The position numbers and the translations under genes are program-made. Of a DNA stretch of 12,639 nucleotides, positions 1 to 7,065 are shown in pieces (position 1 is the first letter of the stretch; the number at the start of each line of letters is the position of its first letter). The notes beneath the pieces are model-generated. The model worked only from the letters and a program-made list of their open reading frames with translations. It was not told the DNA's origin and did not search any database. The DNA comes from Streptomyces katrae (GTDB lineage Bacteria > Actinomycetota > Actinomycetes > Streptomycetales > Streptomycetaceae), in the NCBI RefSeq assembly GCF_000966975.1, contig NZ_JZWV01000615.1:1-12639 (forward strand), written 5' to 3'.

Positions 1-38
1 AAGCCGCCGCACAGGCGCACAGGCCAGACGCATCGAAC

Positions 39-67
39 GCCCGGCGGGACTTCCCGGCCGGGCCTTT
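39..67 (+). terminator. Probable terminator of a gene upstream of the window
   Basis: GCCCGGC (39-45) pairs with GCCGGGC (57-63). The inner GGG (46-48) pairs with CCC (53-55), leaving a four-base loop and one bulged G at 56. A short CTTT run follows at 64-67. The structure lies ahead of the first gene, so it most likely ends transcription entering from the left, but that gene is not in the window and this is inferred from structure alone. Confidence 0.5.
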
Positions 68-162
68 CGGTGTGTCCGGGTGGCGCCGGCGGCCGGCTTC
101 GTGATTGCCTCGCACTTGCGGCCGGGGCACCGCCGCACACCCACTGCGAAGGCGGTGACGCC

Positions 163-735
163 GTGCTGGTCTACTCCATGAGCGTCTCGGTGGACGGGTT
201 CATCAAGGACCGCGAGGGCGCGTTCGACTGGTCGGGACCCGACGACGAGCAGTTCCGCGTCCACCTGGAACAGACGGGCGAGCTCGGCGGGTTCCTGTGC
301 GGCCGCAGGCTCTACGAGACCATGCTCCCCTGGGAGACCGACCCCTCGCTGCGCGAGGACGAACTCAGGTCCGCGTTCGCCGACGTCTGGTGCGCCCTCC
401 CGAAGACCGTCTTCAGCCGTACGCTCGGCAGCGTCCGGGGCAACGCCCGGCTCGCCCGGCTGCCGGTGGCCGAGGAGGCCGCCGCGGCGCGGGAGGCGAC
501 CGGCAAGGACATCGGGATCGGCGGCGCCGGCCTGGCCGCGACGGCGATCGGGCTGGGCCTCGTCGACGAACTGCGCATGTTCCGCTACCCGGTCGTCGTC
601 GGCGGCGGGACGCCCTTCCTGCCGCCCGTCACCGAGGACATCCGGCTGAACCTGCTGGAAACCAGGACGTTCGGCTCCCGCGTGGTCTACGAGCGCTACG
701 AGCGCGCCCGCGACCCGTTCCCGGCCGGGGAATGA
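163..735 (+). CDS. Dihydrofolate reductase family protein (RibD C-terminal domain)
   Basis: Predicted 190-residue cytoplasmic NAD(P)H-dependent reductase of the RibD_C/DHFR fold. What is seen: an N-terminal strand and loop LVYSMSVSVDGFI (about residues 2-14), typical of this family; the FLCGRRLYETM segment (about 45-55); the glycine-rich nucleotide-binding stretch DIGIGGAGLAATAI (about 109-122); and the C-terminal VDELRMFRYPVVVGGGTPFLP strands. Length fits stand-alone family members. The frame is open back to an ATG at 70, but those 31 extra codons encode low-complexity Gly/Ala/Pro sequence. I chose GTG 163 because it sits just before the conserved first strand and has GAAGG about 10 bases upstream; ATG 178 is a less likely alternative. 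Such paralogues are common in Streptomyces and usually lack a proven substrate, so neither folate nor riboflavin metabolism should be assumed. No partner gene is adjacent. Confidence 0.88.
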   Translation: MLVYSMSVSVDGFIKDREGAFDWSGPDDEQFRVHLEQTGELGGFLCGRRLYETMLPWETDPSLREDELRSAFADVWCALPKTVFSRTLGSVRGNARLARLPVAEEAAAAREATGKDIGIGGAGLAATAIGLGLVDELRMFRYPVVVGGGTPFLPPVTEDIRLNLLETRTFGSRVVYERYERARDPFPAGE

Positions 736-805
736 GTACGTGACGCGGGGTGTCCTGAGTACGTCCGCGCAGGCGGTTCCCGTCCGGAGCCGGTGAACTG
801 GGCCC

Positions 806-1138
806 ATGCACGAAACGCCCCCGCCGCAGACCGCCTCCCGCCCCGCCGAAGTCCCGGGCCCCGAGGGGGTGTCGCCGTGGACGACGGCGTGGACGCTCGC
901 CCTGGTTCCCGTGGCCTTCTTCTTCGGCGGCCTCGCCCCGATGGCGACGGCCGCCCACCCCGGGACCGTGGCGGTCGTCAAGGCGCTGTGGTGTGCCTCC
1001 TGGACGCTGACCCCGCTCCTGGCGCTGGCCTCCCGCTCGCTCGCGGCCCGGCCCGCCCTGACCGTCGCGGGACGCTGGACCGCACGGGCCGCACTGGTCC
1101 CGCCGGTCGCCGTGATCCTGCTGACGGGCGCCCTTTAG
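806..1138 (+). CDS. Small hydrophobic membrane protein, unknown function
   Basis: A 110-residue protein with a soluble, proline-rich N-terminus (residues 1-24) and three hydrophobic segments at about 27-46, 54-75 and 92-108, separated by short basic loops (SRSLAARPA, GRWTAR). This pattern predicts a three-pass inner-membrane protein. I recognise no family or catalytic motif. The ATG at 806 has no good Shine-Dalgarno sequence at normal distance (the nearest GGAG is 16 bases away), so translation could be leaderless or weak, or the start could be slightly different. The gene follows the reductase by 70 bases without a clear terminator between them, so read-through from that gene is possible. 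It converges on the kinase gene and shares the hairpin at 1145-1171 with it. Confidence 0.6.
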   Translation: MHETPPPQTASRPAEVPGPEGVSPWTTAWTLALVPVAFFFGGLAPMATAAHPGTVAVVKALWCASWTLTPLLALASRSLAARPALTVAGRWTARAALVPPVAVILLTGAL

Positions 1139-1144
1139 CCGGCG

Positions 1145-1171
1145 CTAGGCCGTCTCTTCCGGACGGCCTAG
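1145..1171. terminator. Bidirectional terminator between convergent genes
   Basis: A perfect 10-bp stem, CTAGGCCGTC (1145-1154) with GACGGCCTAG (1162-1171), around a 7-base loop. It lies 7 bases after the stop of the membrane-protein gene and contains the TAG stop codon of the kinase gene, read on the minus strand (1168-1170). There is no U tract, as is usual for Streptomyces terminators. Its symmetry and position suit termination from both sides. Confidence 0.7.
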
Positions 1172-1830
1172 TCCCGGCCCTCGCCCGTCGCCAGGGCGTC
1201 CTTGACCTCCTGCGCCACGCGGGCCGCGTCCTCGGGGTTGTTCACCACGTCTGTGTGGTTCATGTCGATGACGAGGACCCTGCTGGCCGAGTAGTGCTTG
1301 TGCACCCAGTCGTCGTACCCGGACCAGAGGGTCCGGTAGTACTCCACGAGGCTCTCGTCCTGCTCGAAGTCCCGGCCCCGCAGCCCGATGCGGTGCAGGA
1401 CCGTCTCGAAGTCCGCCTTGAGGTAGACCATCAGGTCGGGGGCCTTGCGGTACGGCAGGCCCTCGATCTCGCGCATCATCTCGTCGAGCAGGCCCTCGTA
1501 CACCTGCATCTCGAGGGAGCTGATGCGGCCCAGGTCGTGGTTGACCTTGGCGAAGTACCAGTCCTCGTAGATGGACCGGTCGAGGACGTTGTCGCCCTGC
1601 TTGTACGCCTCCTTGATGGCGGCGAACCGGGTCTGGAGGAAGTAGAGCTGGAGCAGGAACGGGTACCGCTTGGCCTGGATCTCCTCGGGGCTCGCCGTGT
1701 AGAAGAGCGGCAGGATCGGGTTGTCCTCCACGCTCTCGTAGAAGACCTCGCTGCCCAGCTCCTTGGCGATCAGTTCGGCCACGGTGGTCTTGCCGATCCC
1801 GATCATGCCTCCGACGCAGATCACTGGCAT
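1168..1830 (-). CDS. Deoxynucleoside kinase
   Basis: A 220-residue cytoplasmic kinase that should transfer phosphate from an NTP to the 5'-OH of a deoxynucleoside (nucleotide salvage). Seen in sequence: a P-loop GMIGIGKT at residues 8-15; the YESVEDNP region (31-38), where the family carries its catalytic carboxylate; the DRS motif (84-86) followed by IYEDWYFA, characteristic of the dNK/dGK/dCK fold; and an arginine-rich LID RGRDFE (151-156). Length matches bacterial dGK/dAK-type enzymes. Sequence alone does not fix base preference. The start ATG at 1830 is preceded on the minus strand by GGGGAGAAG at suitable spacing, and the P-loop lies right after it. The gene stands alone on its strand, has a 408-base gap upstream, and its stop codon is inside the shared terminator stem. 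Family assignment is secure; substrate is inferred. Confidence 0.92.
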   Translation of the reverse strand: MPVICVGGMIGIGKTTVAELIAKELGSEVFYESVEDNPILPLFYTASPEEIQAKRYPFLLQLYFLQTRFAAIKEAYKQGDNVLDRSIYEDWYFAKVNHDLGRISSLEMQVYEGLLDEMMREIEGLPYRKAPDLMVYLKADFETVLHRIGLRGRDFEQDESLVEYYRTLWSGYDDWVHKHYSASRVLVIDMNHTDVVNNPEDAARVAQEVKDALATGEGRD

Positions 1831-2238
1831 ACCTCACTTCTCCCCGGGGGTCTTCGTTTCGCGGGGCGGGCGGGCTGGGCGCCCCACACCACCGAGACGC
1901 CTTCCGGCGGCCACTCGATTCCCCAGGCTCTTCATGGTCAGCTTCCGTGGTCCCCGTCCGGACCAGGGCCGCGGCCGCGGCGCAGGCCGCTCTCCCCGAC
2001 CGGCCGCACTGACCGTTCCGCAGTTGTCGCAACAGCGACGGGCCACCGCCCCGTGGCCGCTCAGAAGCATAAATCATGGTTCGCCCGGCGCCCGCCAGAG
2101 CAGCCGCGGGCCGGTCTGCCCCGGCAAGGTGAACCCGTGCCCCGGATGGCGGCGGAGCCGGGCGGCAGCGGTGGCGGGACGCCGGGGCCCGCCCGAGGCT
2201 CGTTGCCGGGGACGAGTGCGAGGGAAGGGCAGCCGCCG
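1831..2238. other. 408-base gap without a recognisable gene
   Basis: This gap holds the 5' regions of the kinase gene (leftwards) and of the small membrane gene (rightwards). A short perfect dyad, GTTG-TCG-CAAC, lies at 2023-2033, and a rare AT-rich patch GCATAAATCATGG lies near 2067-2079; either could belong to a promoter, but I cannot place matching -35 and -10 boxes. The open frames here on both strands have the Arg/Pro/Gly-rich composition of non-coding frames in GC-rich DNA and lack conserved motifs. I see no RNA gene or repeat. Confidence 0.5.
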
Positions 2239-2535
2239 ATGCCGCGAGCCGAGGAACGGGGCCCCCTCACGCGCCCGGGTGCCGGGACACCCGGCCGGCA
2301 CCGGAGCAGGGCGGGGCATCTGAAGGCGACCGTCGTACGGACCCGTCTGCTGCCCGCGTTCCTGGTCCTCACGGTGATGATGGTGGCCCTCTGGCTGATG
2401 GGGATGCCCTTCCTGCAGGCCCTGACGATCTCCACCGGCGTGAAGGCCGCGGTGGCCCTGCTCGCCTTCCGCCGGCCGGCGCCGCCACCGCCCCCGGCGG
2501 TACCGTCCGACGCGCCGACGGGCACCGGTCCGTGA
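2239..2535 (+). CDS. Small two-pass membrane protein, unknown function
   Basis: A 98-residue protein with a basic N-terminus (many Arg, residues 3-35), two hydrophobic helices at about 37-56 and 58-77 with a short turn (WLMGMPF), and a proline-rich hydrophilic tail (APPPPPAVP, 81-89). By the positive-inside rule the N-terminus is probably cytoplasmic. I do not recognise the family. The open frame extends far upstream, but I start it at ATG 2239 because GGGAAGGG (2222-2229) lies about 10 bases before it and the upstream part is low-complexity. The stop at 2533-2535 is followed by small hairpins. The coding call rests on the hydrophobic helices and the ribosome-binding site; a pure composition artefact is less likely but possible. 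Confidence 0.55.
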   Translation: MPRAEERGPLTRPGAGTPGRHRSRAGHLKATVVRTRLLPAFLVLTVMMVALWLMGMPFLQALTISTGVKAAVALLAFRRPAPPPPPAVPSDAPTGTGP

Positions 2536-2574
2536 CCGTCCTCCGCCGGACGGGCGGCCGCCGGAGCCGGGTTG

Positions 2575-2594
2575 GCCGGATGTCGGCGTCCGGC
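2575..2594 (+). terminator. Possible terminator after the small membrane gene
   Basis: GCCGGA (2575-2580) and TCCGGC (2589-2594) form a 6-bp stem with an 8-base loop, 40 bases after the stop codon. A second small stem, CCGTC/GACGG (2536-2540 and 2549-2553), begins immediately after the stop. Both are short, so the terminator function is tentative. Confidence 0.35.
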
Positions 2595-2631
2595 TTGGGC
2601 TTGTGGATCATCGCCCGTTAACCTCCCGCTA

Positions 2632-2646
2632 GTTGCTCAAGTCAAC
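2632..2646. promoter_or_regulatory. Possible operator ahead of the acyl-CoA ligase gene
   Basis: GTTG-N7-CAAC forms an incomplete dyad ending 15 bases before the chosen start codon, in the only AT-richer stretch upstream of this gene. Its form resembles winged-helix (MarR-type) operators seen in front of catabolic genes, which would let a repressor block transcription. No MarR gene lies in the window, and the dyad is short, so this is a weak call. Confidence 0.25.
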
Positions 2647-2660
2647 CAATGGGGATGGTT

Positions 2661-4217
2661 ATGGACGACACCACCGGACGCTTCCGCAGCCACGTGGAAG
2701 AGATCCTCGACGCCTTGGAGAAGGAACCGGACCGCGAGGCCCTCGTACACCACGACCGACGCCTGACCGCCGCCGAACTGCGCGGCCTCGTCTACGCCAT
2801 GGCACGCGCCCTGCGCTCCCAAGGGGTGCGTCGGGGCCAGACCGTCACCCTCCTCGCGGGCAACCTCCCCGAGACGATCGCGGCCCGCTACGCCGCCGGC
2901 CTGCTCGGCTGCGCCGTGAACCACCTCTACGCCGGGCTTTCGGCCGAAGTGCACGCCGACATCATCCGGGACGTCGAGACCCGGGCACTGATAGTCGACC
3001 CCGCCCACCTCGACCGGGCCGCCGACCTGGCCCGGCGGGTGCCGCTGGAACGGGTGCTGGTCCTCGGTCCGGGCACGGGCACCGGCCCGGGCACCGACCT
3101 GTCGGCACTGGCCGCTGCGGAGTCCACCGAGGTCTTACAGGGCGCCGCGCGTCCGCAGGACATCTGCACGATCCGGCACACCGGGGGCACCACCGGCCAC
3201 CCCAAGGCCATCTGCACCACCTTCGGGCAGTGGGTGTCGATCGGTCCCGGCTGGTCCGGGGAGGAGCGGATCAGGGCCCTGGTGTGCACCACCCTCGCGC
3301 ACGCGGCCGGCTTCATGGCGGACACCACGCTGCAGCGCGGCGGCACCGTCGTGCTGCTGGACGGGTTCGACGCCGGCGCCGTGCTCGCGGCCATCGAGCG
3401 CGAGCGCGTCTCCCACACCTTCCTGCTGCCGCCGCTCCTCTACCAGCTGATGGACCACCCCGACGTCGACCGCACCGACACCTCCAGCCTGCGCCTGCTC
3501 ACCTACGGGGGCTGCGCCTCGTCCCCGGCCCGCCTCGCGGCGGCGGTCCGTCGCTTCGGCCCCGTACTGAACCAGTTCTACGGCCAGAACGAGGCGGGCG
3601 GGATCAGCATGCTCTCCCCCGAGGACCACGATCCGCGCCGCCCGGAGCTGCTGCGGACGGCCGGGAAGGTCATGGAGGGCGTCGAGGTCGCCGTCCGCGA
3701 CCCCGACGGACGCCAGCTGCCGGCCGGTGAGCACGGAGAGATCTGCGTCCGCTCCCCGCAGGTGATGAAGGGCTACTGGAAGCAGCCCGAACTCACCGCG
3801 GAGGTACTGCGGGACGGCTGGCTGCACACCGGTGACATCGGGTTCGTGGACGAGGAGGGCTACCTCACCATCGTGGACCGGCTGAAGGACATGATCGTGG
3901 TGGTGGGCGGCCACGTGTACACGGTGGAACTGGAGGACGTGCTCAACTCCCATCCCCAGGTCCGGCAGAGCGCGGTCCTCGGGGTCCCCGACGCCAACCG
4001 GATGGAGCGGGTCCACGCGGTCGTCGTCCGTACTCCGGGCGGTGACGTCGGCGAGGAGGAGCTGCGCGCCATGGTGCGCGAGCGCAAGGGCGCCATGTAC
4101 GAGCCCGCGAGCATCGTCTTCGTCGACGAGCTGCCCCTGACCGACGCGGGCAAGCCGGACAAGAAGCTGCTGCGCGGCCGGGCCGCCGGGCCGGCCGGGT
4201 CCGCCCTGACGTCCTGA
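2661..4217 (+). CDS. Class I adenylate-forming enzyme, acyl/aryl-CoA ligase type
   Basis: A 518-residue cytoplasmic enzyme predicted to activate a carboxylic acid with ATP and pass the acyl-adenylate to CoA or another thiol. Core motifs of the ANL superfamily are in order: the A3 phosphate loop HTGGTTGHPKA (residues 173-183), A5 YGQNEAGG (from 307), A7 HTGD (389-392), the hinge region DRLKDMIVVVGGHV (from about 406), and the C-terminal A10 lysine in TDAGKPDKK (K498). Both the large N-domain and the small C-domain are complete, and there is no carrier or reductase domain, so it is a stand-alone ligase. Three ATGs cluster (2649, 2655, 2661); I chose 2661 because GGGGA (2651-2655) lies at ribosome-binding distance only for it. 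Substrate is not predictable here; no polyketide, beta-oxidation or catabolic genes adjoin it. A possible operator lies just upstream. Confidence 0.9.
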   Translation: MDDTTGRFRSHVEEILDALEKEPDREALVHHDRRLTAAELRGLVYAMARALRSQGVRRGQTVTLLAGNLPETIAARYAAGLLGCAVNHLYAGLSAEVHADIIRDVETRALIVDPAHLDRAADLARRVPLERVLVLGPGTGTGPGTDLSALAAAESTEVLQGAARPQDICTIRHTGGTTGHPKAICTTFGQWVSIGPGWSGEERIRALVCTTLAHAAGFMADTTLQRGGTVVLLDGFDAGAVLAAIERERVSHTFLLPPLLYQLMDHPDVDRTDTSSLRLLTYGGCASSPARLAAAVRRFGPVLNQFYGQNEAGGISMLSPEDHDPRRPELLRTAGKVMEGVEVAVRDPDGRQLPAGEHGEICVRSPQVMKGYWKQPELTAEVLRDGWLHTGDIGFVDEEGYLTIVDRLKDMIVVVGGHVYTVELEDVLNSHPQVRQSAVLGVPDANRMERVHAVVVRTPGGDVGEEELRAMVRERKGAMYEPASIVFVDELPLTDAGKPDKKLLRGRAAGPAGSALTS

Positions 4218-4249
4218 TGCCCTGACGCCCTGACCGGCGGGACCGGCAT

Positions 4250-4284
4250 CGGTCCGCCGGGGGTGCGCGCCCCCGGGCGGACCG
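4250..4284. terminator. Strong bidirectional terminator
   Basis: CGGTCCGCCGGGGG (4250-4263) pairs with CCCCCGGGCGGACCG (4270-4284), giving a 14-bp stem with one bulged G and a 6-base loop TGCGCG. It sits between the convergent ligase (stop 4217) and peptidase (stop 4296) genes, 33 and 12 bases away, so it can terminate both. Confidence 0.8.
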
Positions 4285-4295
4285 TGCCGTGGGTG

Positions 4296-6200
4296 TCAGC
4301 CCTCGATGCGGTGCCCGGTCCAGAACGAGGTCAGGTCCGTGGGCGAGACCGCCTGGGCGGCCGCCTTGAACTCGGCGGTCGTCGAGACGCCGTACCAGTG
4401 CGAGGTCGCGTAGTCCTTCAGCAGCTTGGCCATCACGCCGTCACCGAGCTGGCGCCGCAGGTCGTGCAGGGCGCACTTGCCGTAGCCGTACACGACGGTC
4501 GAGTACCGGGAGGAGTGCGCGTCCCAGTAGGCCATGGAGTTGGTGATCTTCTCGGCCGAGGACGCCCACGAGACGCTGTTCCAGCAGTTGGTGCCGGTCT
4601 TGCCCAGCGCCAGGTCGGTGGCGTAGTCGGTGAACGCCTCGTCCAGCCAGGGGCTCGCGTACTCGTCGTCGCCGACGATGCCGTAGAACCACTGGTGCCC
4701 GATCTCGTGGGTCAGCGCCGTGGTGCTCACCAGGTCGAGGACGAAGCCGGGGTACTCCATGCCCCCGAACCAGTAGTTGTTGTCGATGACCGCGTCCAGC
4801 TCGCCGTACGGGTACGCGCCGAACCGTGCCGCATGGGCGTCGACCGCGGTCTTCGCCGTGCTCAGCATCGACTGTGCGTCGCTCGCGCTGATCCCCGACA
4901 CGGAGATAAGAGACACGGAGTAGACGTTGATCGGCGTGCCGGCGGCCGAGGTGCCCGAGATCTTGCTGAACGGCCCGGAGCCCCAGGCGAAGTCGCGCAC
5001 CTTGGAGGCGGTCGCCGTGGTGACCGTGCGCCCGCTCGTCCCGGGGGTGTCGACCGAGGTCCCGGTGGCCGGTACCAGCAGGCCGCTGGGGTGGTCCAGC
5101 GTCACGTTGAAGTCGGAGGCCAGGGAGTAGAACGACTCGCCGTTGTTGGTGTACGGGTCCAGGTGCCAGCCCGCGCCGTCCCGGACCGCGAGCACGGGCA
5201 GGGCGTTGCCGATGTTGCTGAACGCCCCGTCGTGGCCGAACCGGTCCGCGCCGCTGGGTACGGTGATCGTCAGGTCGAAGCCGATCGTGGCGCTCTGGCC
5301 CTGGGCGAGCGGGGCCGGCAGGTCGATCTTGAGGGCGGTGCAGGCGACCGAGAGCGCGCCGGCGGTCCCGCCCGTGACGTTGCCGACGGTGATCGGCATC
5401 GCCTGGCAGGTGCCGTGGTAGTTGTCCCAGAGCCTCAGGTACACCTCGCTCAGCGGAGCGGCGGAGGCGTTGGTGAACGAGGCGGTCTCATGGCCGGTCC
5501 ACACGAAGCCGTTCGTGTCGCTGCTGAGGTTCACGGTGTACGCGGGCGCCGCCGGGGTACGGGTGGAGTCCGTGGGCGGGACCGTGCCGCCGGAGGTGTC
5601 GAGGGCGACGTCGTCGACGACGAAACCGGTCTGGAGGCTGGAGTCCTCCGAGCCGGTGAAGGAGACCGTCACGGTCTGGCCGGCGAAGGCCGAGACGTCG
5701 AAGGACTTCTGTACGTACCCGGTGTTCTTGTCCAGGTTCGAGTAGGTCGCGAGTGTCGTGCTGCCGATCTTCGCCGTCAGGGTGTCGTACTTGACCGACG
5801 TGGTCCGCTCGGCGGTGTCGACGTGCAGCCAGAAGCTGAGGGTGGCGGTGCTGCAGCCCGCCGGGACGCTGACGCTCTGGGAGAGCGTGTCGGTGTGCGT
5901 CGTGCCGACGCCGTTCAGCCAGGCGAACCAGCCGCCGGAGTGGGCGCTCTGGCCCGTGCGGTTGGTGATCAGCCCGGTCTGCGACTGGCTCCAGGGCGAA
6001 GTGCCGCTCTCGAAGCCGCCGTTGGCGACCACCTGGGCGGGCGTGCAGGCCGCGGCCCGGTGGGCGGTGCCGGTGGGGGCGGTGCCGGCGTGCGCGGGGG
6101 CGGTCTGCGACGTGGTGTCGCGGGCCGGGGCGGCGGCGGCCGGCGCGGCGGCTACGGCGCCCAGGGTGGCGGCGAAGGCCTTGTGGGGGGTGGCTCTCAC
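4296..6200 (-). CDS. Secreted M1-family (aminopeptidase N-like) zinc metallopeptidase with N-terminal jelly-roll module
   Basis: A 634-residue exported peptidase. The start GTG at 6200 follows AAGGAG by six bases on the minus strand, and the first 26 residues form a signal peptide (basic MRATPHK, hydrophobic Ala-rich core, AAAAPA cleavage region). An open frame continues upstream to 6377 but lacks a comparable ribosome-binding site and would bury the signal peptide. Residues about 52-203 (NGGFESGTSPW to VVDDVAL) look like a beta-sandwich, carbohydrate-binding-like module. Residues about 220-630 are the M1 part: substrate motif GGMEYP (479-484), zinc site HEIGH (498-502) with the third ligand E521 after exactly 18 residues (WLDEAF), and a likely catalytic tyrosine in VVYGYGK (569-575). 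The large C-terminal helical domain of classical M1 enzymes is absent. It should hydrolyse peptides outside the cell. Peptidase identity is firm; substrate specificity is unknown. Confidence 0.93.
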   Translation of the reverse strand: MRATPHKAFAATLGAVAAAPAAAAPARDTTSQTAPAHAGTAPTGTAHRAAACTPAQVVANGGFESGTSPWSQSQTGLITNRTGQSAHSGGWFAWLNGVGTTHTDTLSQSVSVPAGCSTATLSFWLHVDTAERTTSVKYDTLTAKIGSTTLATYSNLDKNTGYVQKSFDVSAFAGQTVTVSFTGSEDSSLQTGFVVDDVALDTSGGTVPPTDSTRTPAAPAYTVNLSSDTNGFVWTGHETASFTNASAAPLSEVYLRLWDNYHGTCQAMPITVGNVTGGTAGALSVACTALKIDLPAPLAQGQSATIGFDLTITVPSGADRFGHDGAFSNIGNALPVLAVRDGAGWHLDPYTNNGESFYSLASDFNVTLDHPSGLLVPATGTSVDTPGTSGRTVTTATASKVRDFAWGSGPFSKISGTSAAGTPINVYSVSLISVSGISASDAQSMLSTAKTAVDAHAARFGAYPYGELDAVIDNNYWFGGMEYPGFVLDLVSTTALTHEIGHQWFYGIVGDDEYASPWLDEAFTDYATDLALGKTGTNCWNSVSWASSAEKITNSMAYWDAHSSRYSTVVYGYGKCALHDLRRQLGDGVMAKLLKDYATSHWYGVSTTAEFKAAAQAVSPTDLTSFWTGHRIEG

Positions 6201-6534
6201 ACGTAACTCCTTCTCGGCGGCCGGGATTCCGGCCTGCTCGGTGGCCGTCCGGCACCGGCCGGGTGCGCCGGCGGACGACCGCGGGGGCGCTCCGCTCGCA
6301 CGGGGCGCCGTGGTGAGACGTGCCGGCCCCGGTTCGGGGGACGGCGCTACGCAGCCTCGCAGTGTTGACCGGAACATGCCATCCAGTAACAGGTAAAGCG
6401 TTCCTCCCCGTCGGGCCGGGTCCCGCCCGGCCCGCTCCGGCCGGCCATGACCGGAGGGTAGGCGGGAACGGGCCCCGGCCGACGGCGGATCCTGCGCTCC
6501 GGGGGCCCGTGGACCCGTAATCTGCCCGGATGGC
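6201..6534. other. 334-base gap upstream of the peptidase gene
   Basis: The left part is the leader and promoter region of the minus-strand peptidase. An AT-richer stretch at about 6361-6405 contains the inverted repeat GGAAC/GTTCC when read on the minus strand (6372-6376 and 6401-6405), the most likely place for its promoter or operator; I could not fix -35 and -10 boxes. The right part holds tandem hairpins that probably terminate the lipoprotein transcript. I find no convincing gene on either strand. Confidence 0.5.
6413..6508 (-). terminator. Tandem hairpins after the lipoprotein gene
   Basis: Three stems lie in series: GGGCCGGG/CCCGGCCC (6413-6420 and 6426-6433, perfect 8 bp, 5-base loop), CTCCGG/CCGGAG (6435-6440 and 6451-6456), and GGGCCCC/GGGGCCC (6470-6476 and 6502-6508). 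They lie 26 to 122 bases downstream of the minus-strand lipoprotein stop and ahead of the peptidase promoter region, which fits a terminator insulating the two genes. Confidence 0.6.
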
Positions 6535-7065
6535 CTACCTCCCGACGCCCTCCCGGCCGCCGGCGGCTCCCAGTCCGCGGTGGGCGGGCTCCTCGTGCTT
6601 CAGGTATCCGCCGGAAGGGCAGCCGTCGTCCGGGTCCGTCGTCGGGCACATGGCAGGGTCCCTCGCGTCGCCGAAGTCCCCGTAGAGGTAGACCCACACC
6701 GTGCATGAGGGTTCCTCGGCGAACGACAGCCGGAGGTCGTTGCCCCGCGTGGCCGTTTCGTCGGGGGCCGGGATGCCGCCGTCTCCGCGGCTGGAGTAGA
6801 AGGCCCAGCGGCCGGTGGACAGTGCCTCGGGGTGGGCGCATCGGGCCAGCGCCTCGACCTTGCCGAATCCCGTGCCGGTGAAGGTGTGGTCCTTCGCGAA
6901 ACTCACGGATGTCCCGCTGGGGCTGGTCCACGTCCCCACCAGCTGCTCCTGCGGTATCACCGCCGTGTGGACGGCCGCGCCCAGCCCGCAGGACGCGGTG
7001 AGCACCACCCCGGTCACCGCGAGAACGGCCGACCGCCGGCCCCGCCCGTGGTTCCTCAGCCGCAC
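6535..7065 (-). CDS. Putative lipoprotein, second gene of a two-gene unit
   Basis: A 176-residue exported protein. From GTG 7065 the N-terminus is basic (RLRNHGRGRR), followed by a hydrophobic stretch (AVLAVTGVVL) and a lipobox-like TASC with Cys at residue 26, so it is probably a lipid-anchored protein on the outer face of the membrane. The -3 position is Thr rather than the commoner Leu, so anchoring is likely but not certain. The mature part starts with QLVGTWTSPSGTSVSF and FTGTGFGKVEALARC, reminiscent of small lipocalin-like or beta-barrel domains, but I do not recognise a named family. Four further cysteines could form disulphides. The GTG start overlaps the end of the upstream membrane-protein gene by 10 bases, which indicates translational coupling and a shared role. 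No ATG in this frame gives a better start. Confidence 0.72.
   Translation of the reverse strand: MRLRNHGRGRRSAVLAVTGVVLTASCGLGAAVHTAVIPQEQLVGTWTSPSGTSVSFAKDHTFTGTGFGKVEALARCAHPEALSTGRWAFYSSRGDGGIPAPDETATRGNDLRLSFAEEPSCTVWVYLYGDFGDARDPAMCPTTDPDDGCPSGGYLKHEEPAHRGLGAAGGREGVGR

Noticed and set aside
70..162. Upstream extension of the reductase
   Set aside because: These 31 codons are low-complexity and precede the conserved first strand; GTG 163 is a better start.
2023..2033. GTTG-TCG-CAAC as an operator of the kinase gene
   Set aside because: The arms are only four bases and it lies nearly 200 bases from the start; too weak for a separate call.
793..2238. Long plus-strand open frame running into the small membrane gene
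   Set aside because: It lies antisense to the well-supported kinase and has Arg/Pro/Val-rich composition without motifs; only its last 98 codons have a good start and membrane helices.
4263..6206. 647-codon plus-strand open frame
   Set aside because: It is fully antisense to the M1 peptidase, whose catalytic motifs are intact; composition is the Gly/Arg/Val bias of a shadow frame in GC-rich DNA.
6518..6685. TAATCT followed six bases later by ATG 6530, resembling a leaderless gene
   Set aside because: The frame closes after 51 codons, is antisense to the lipoprotein and encodes no recognisable motif; no -35 box is evident.
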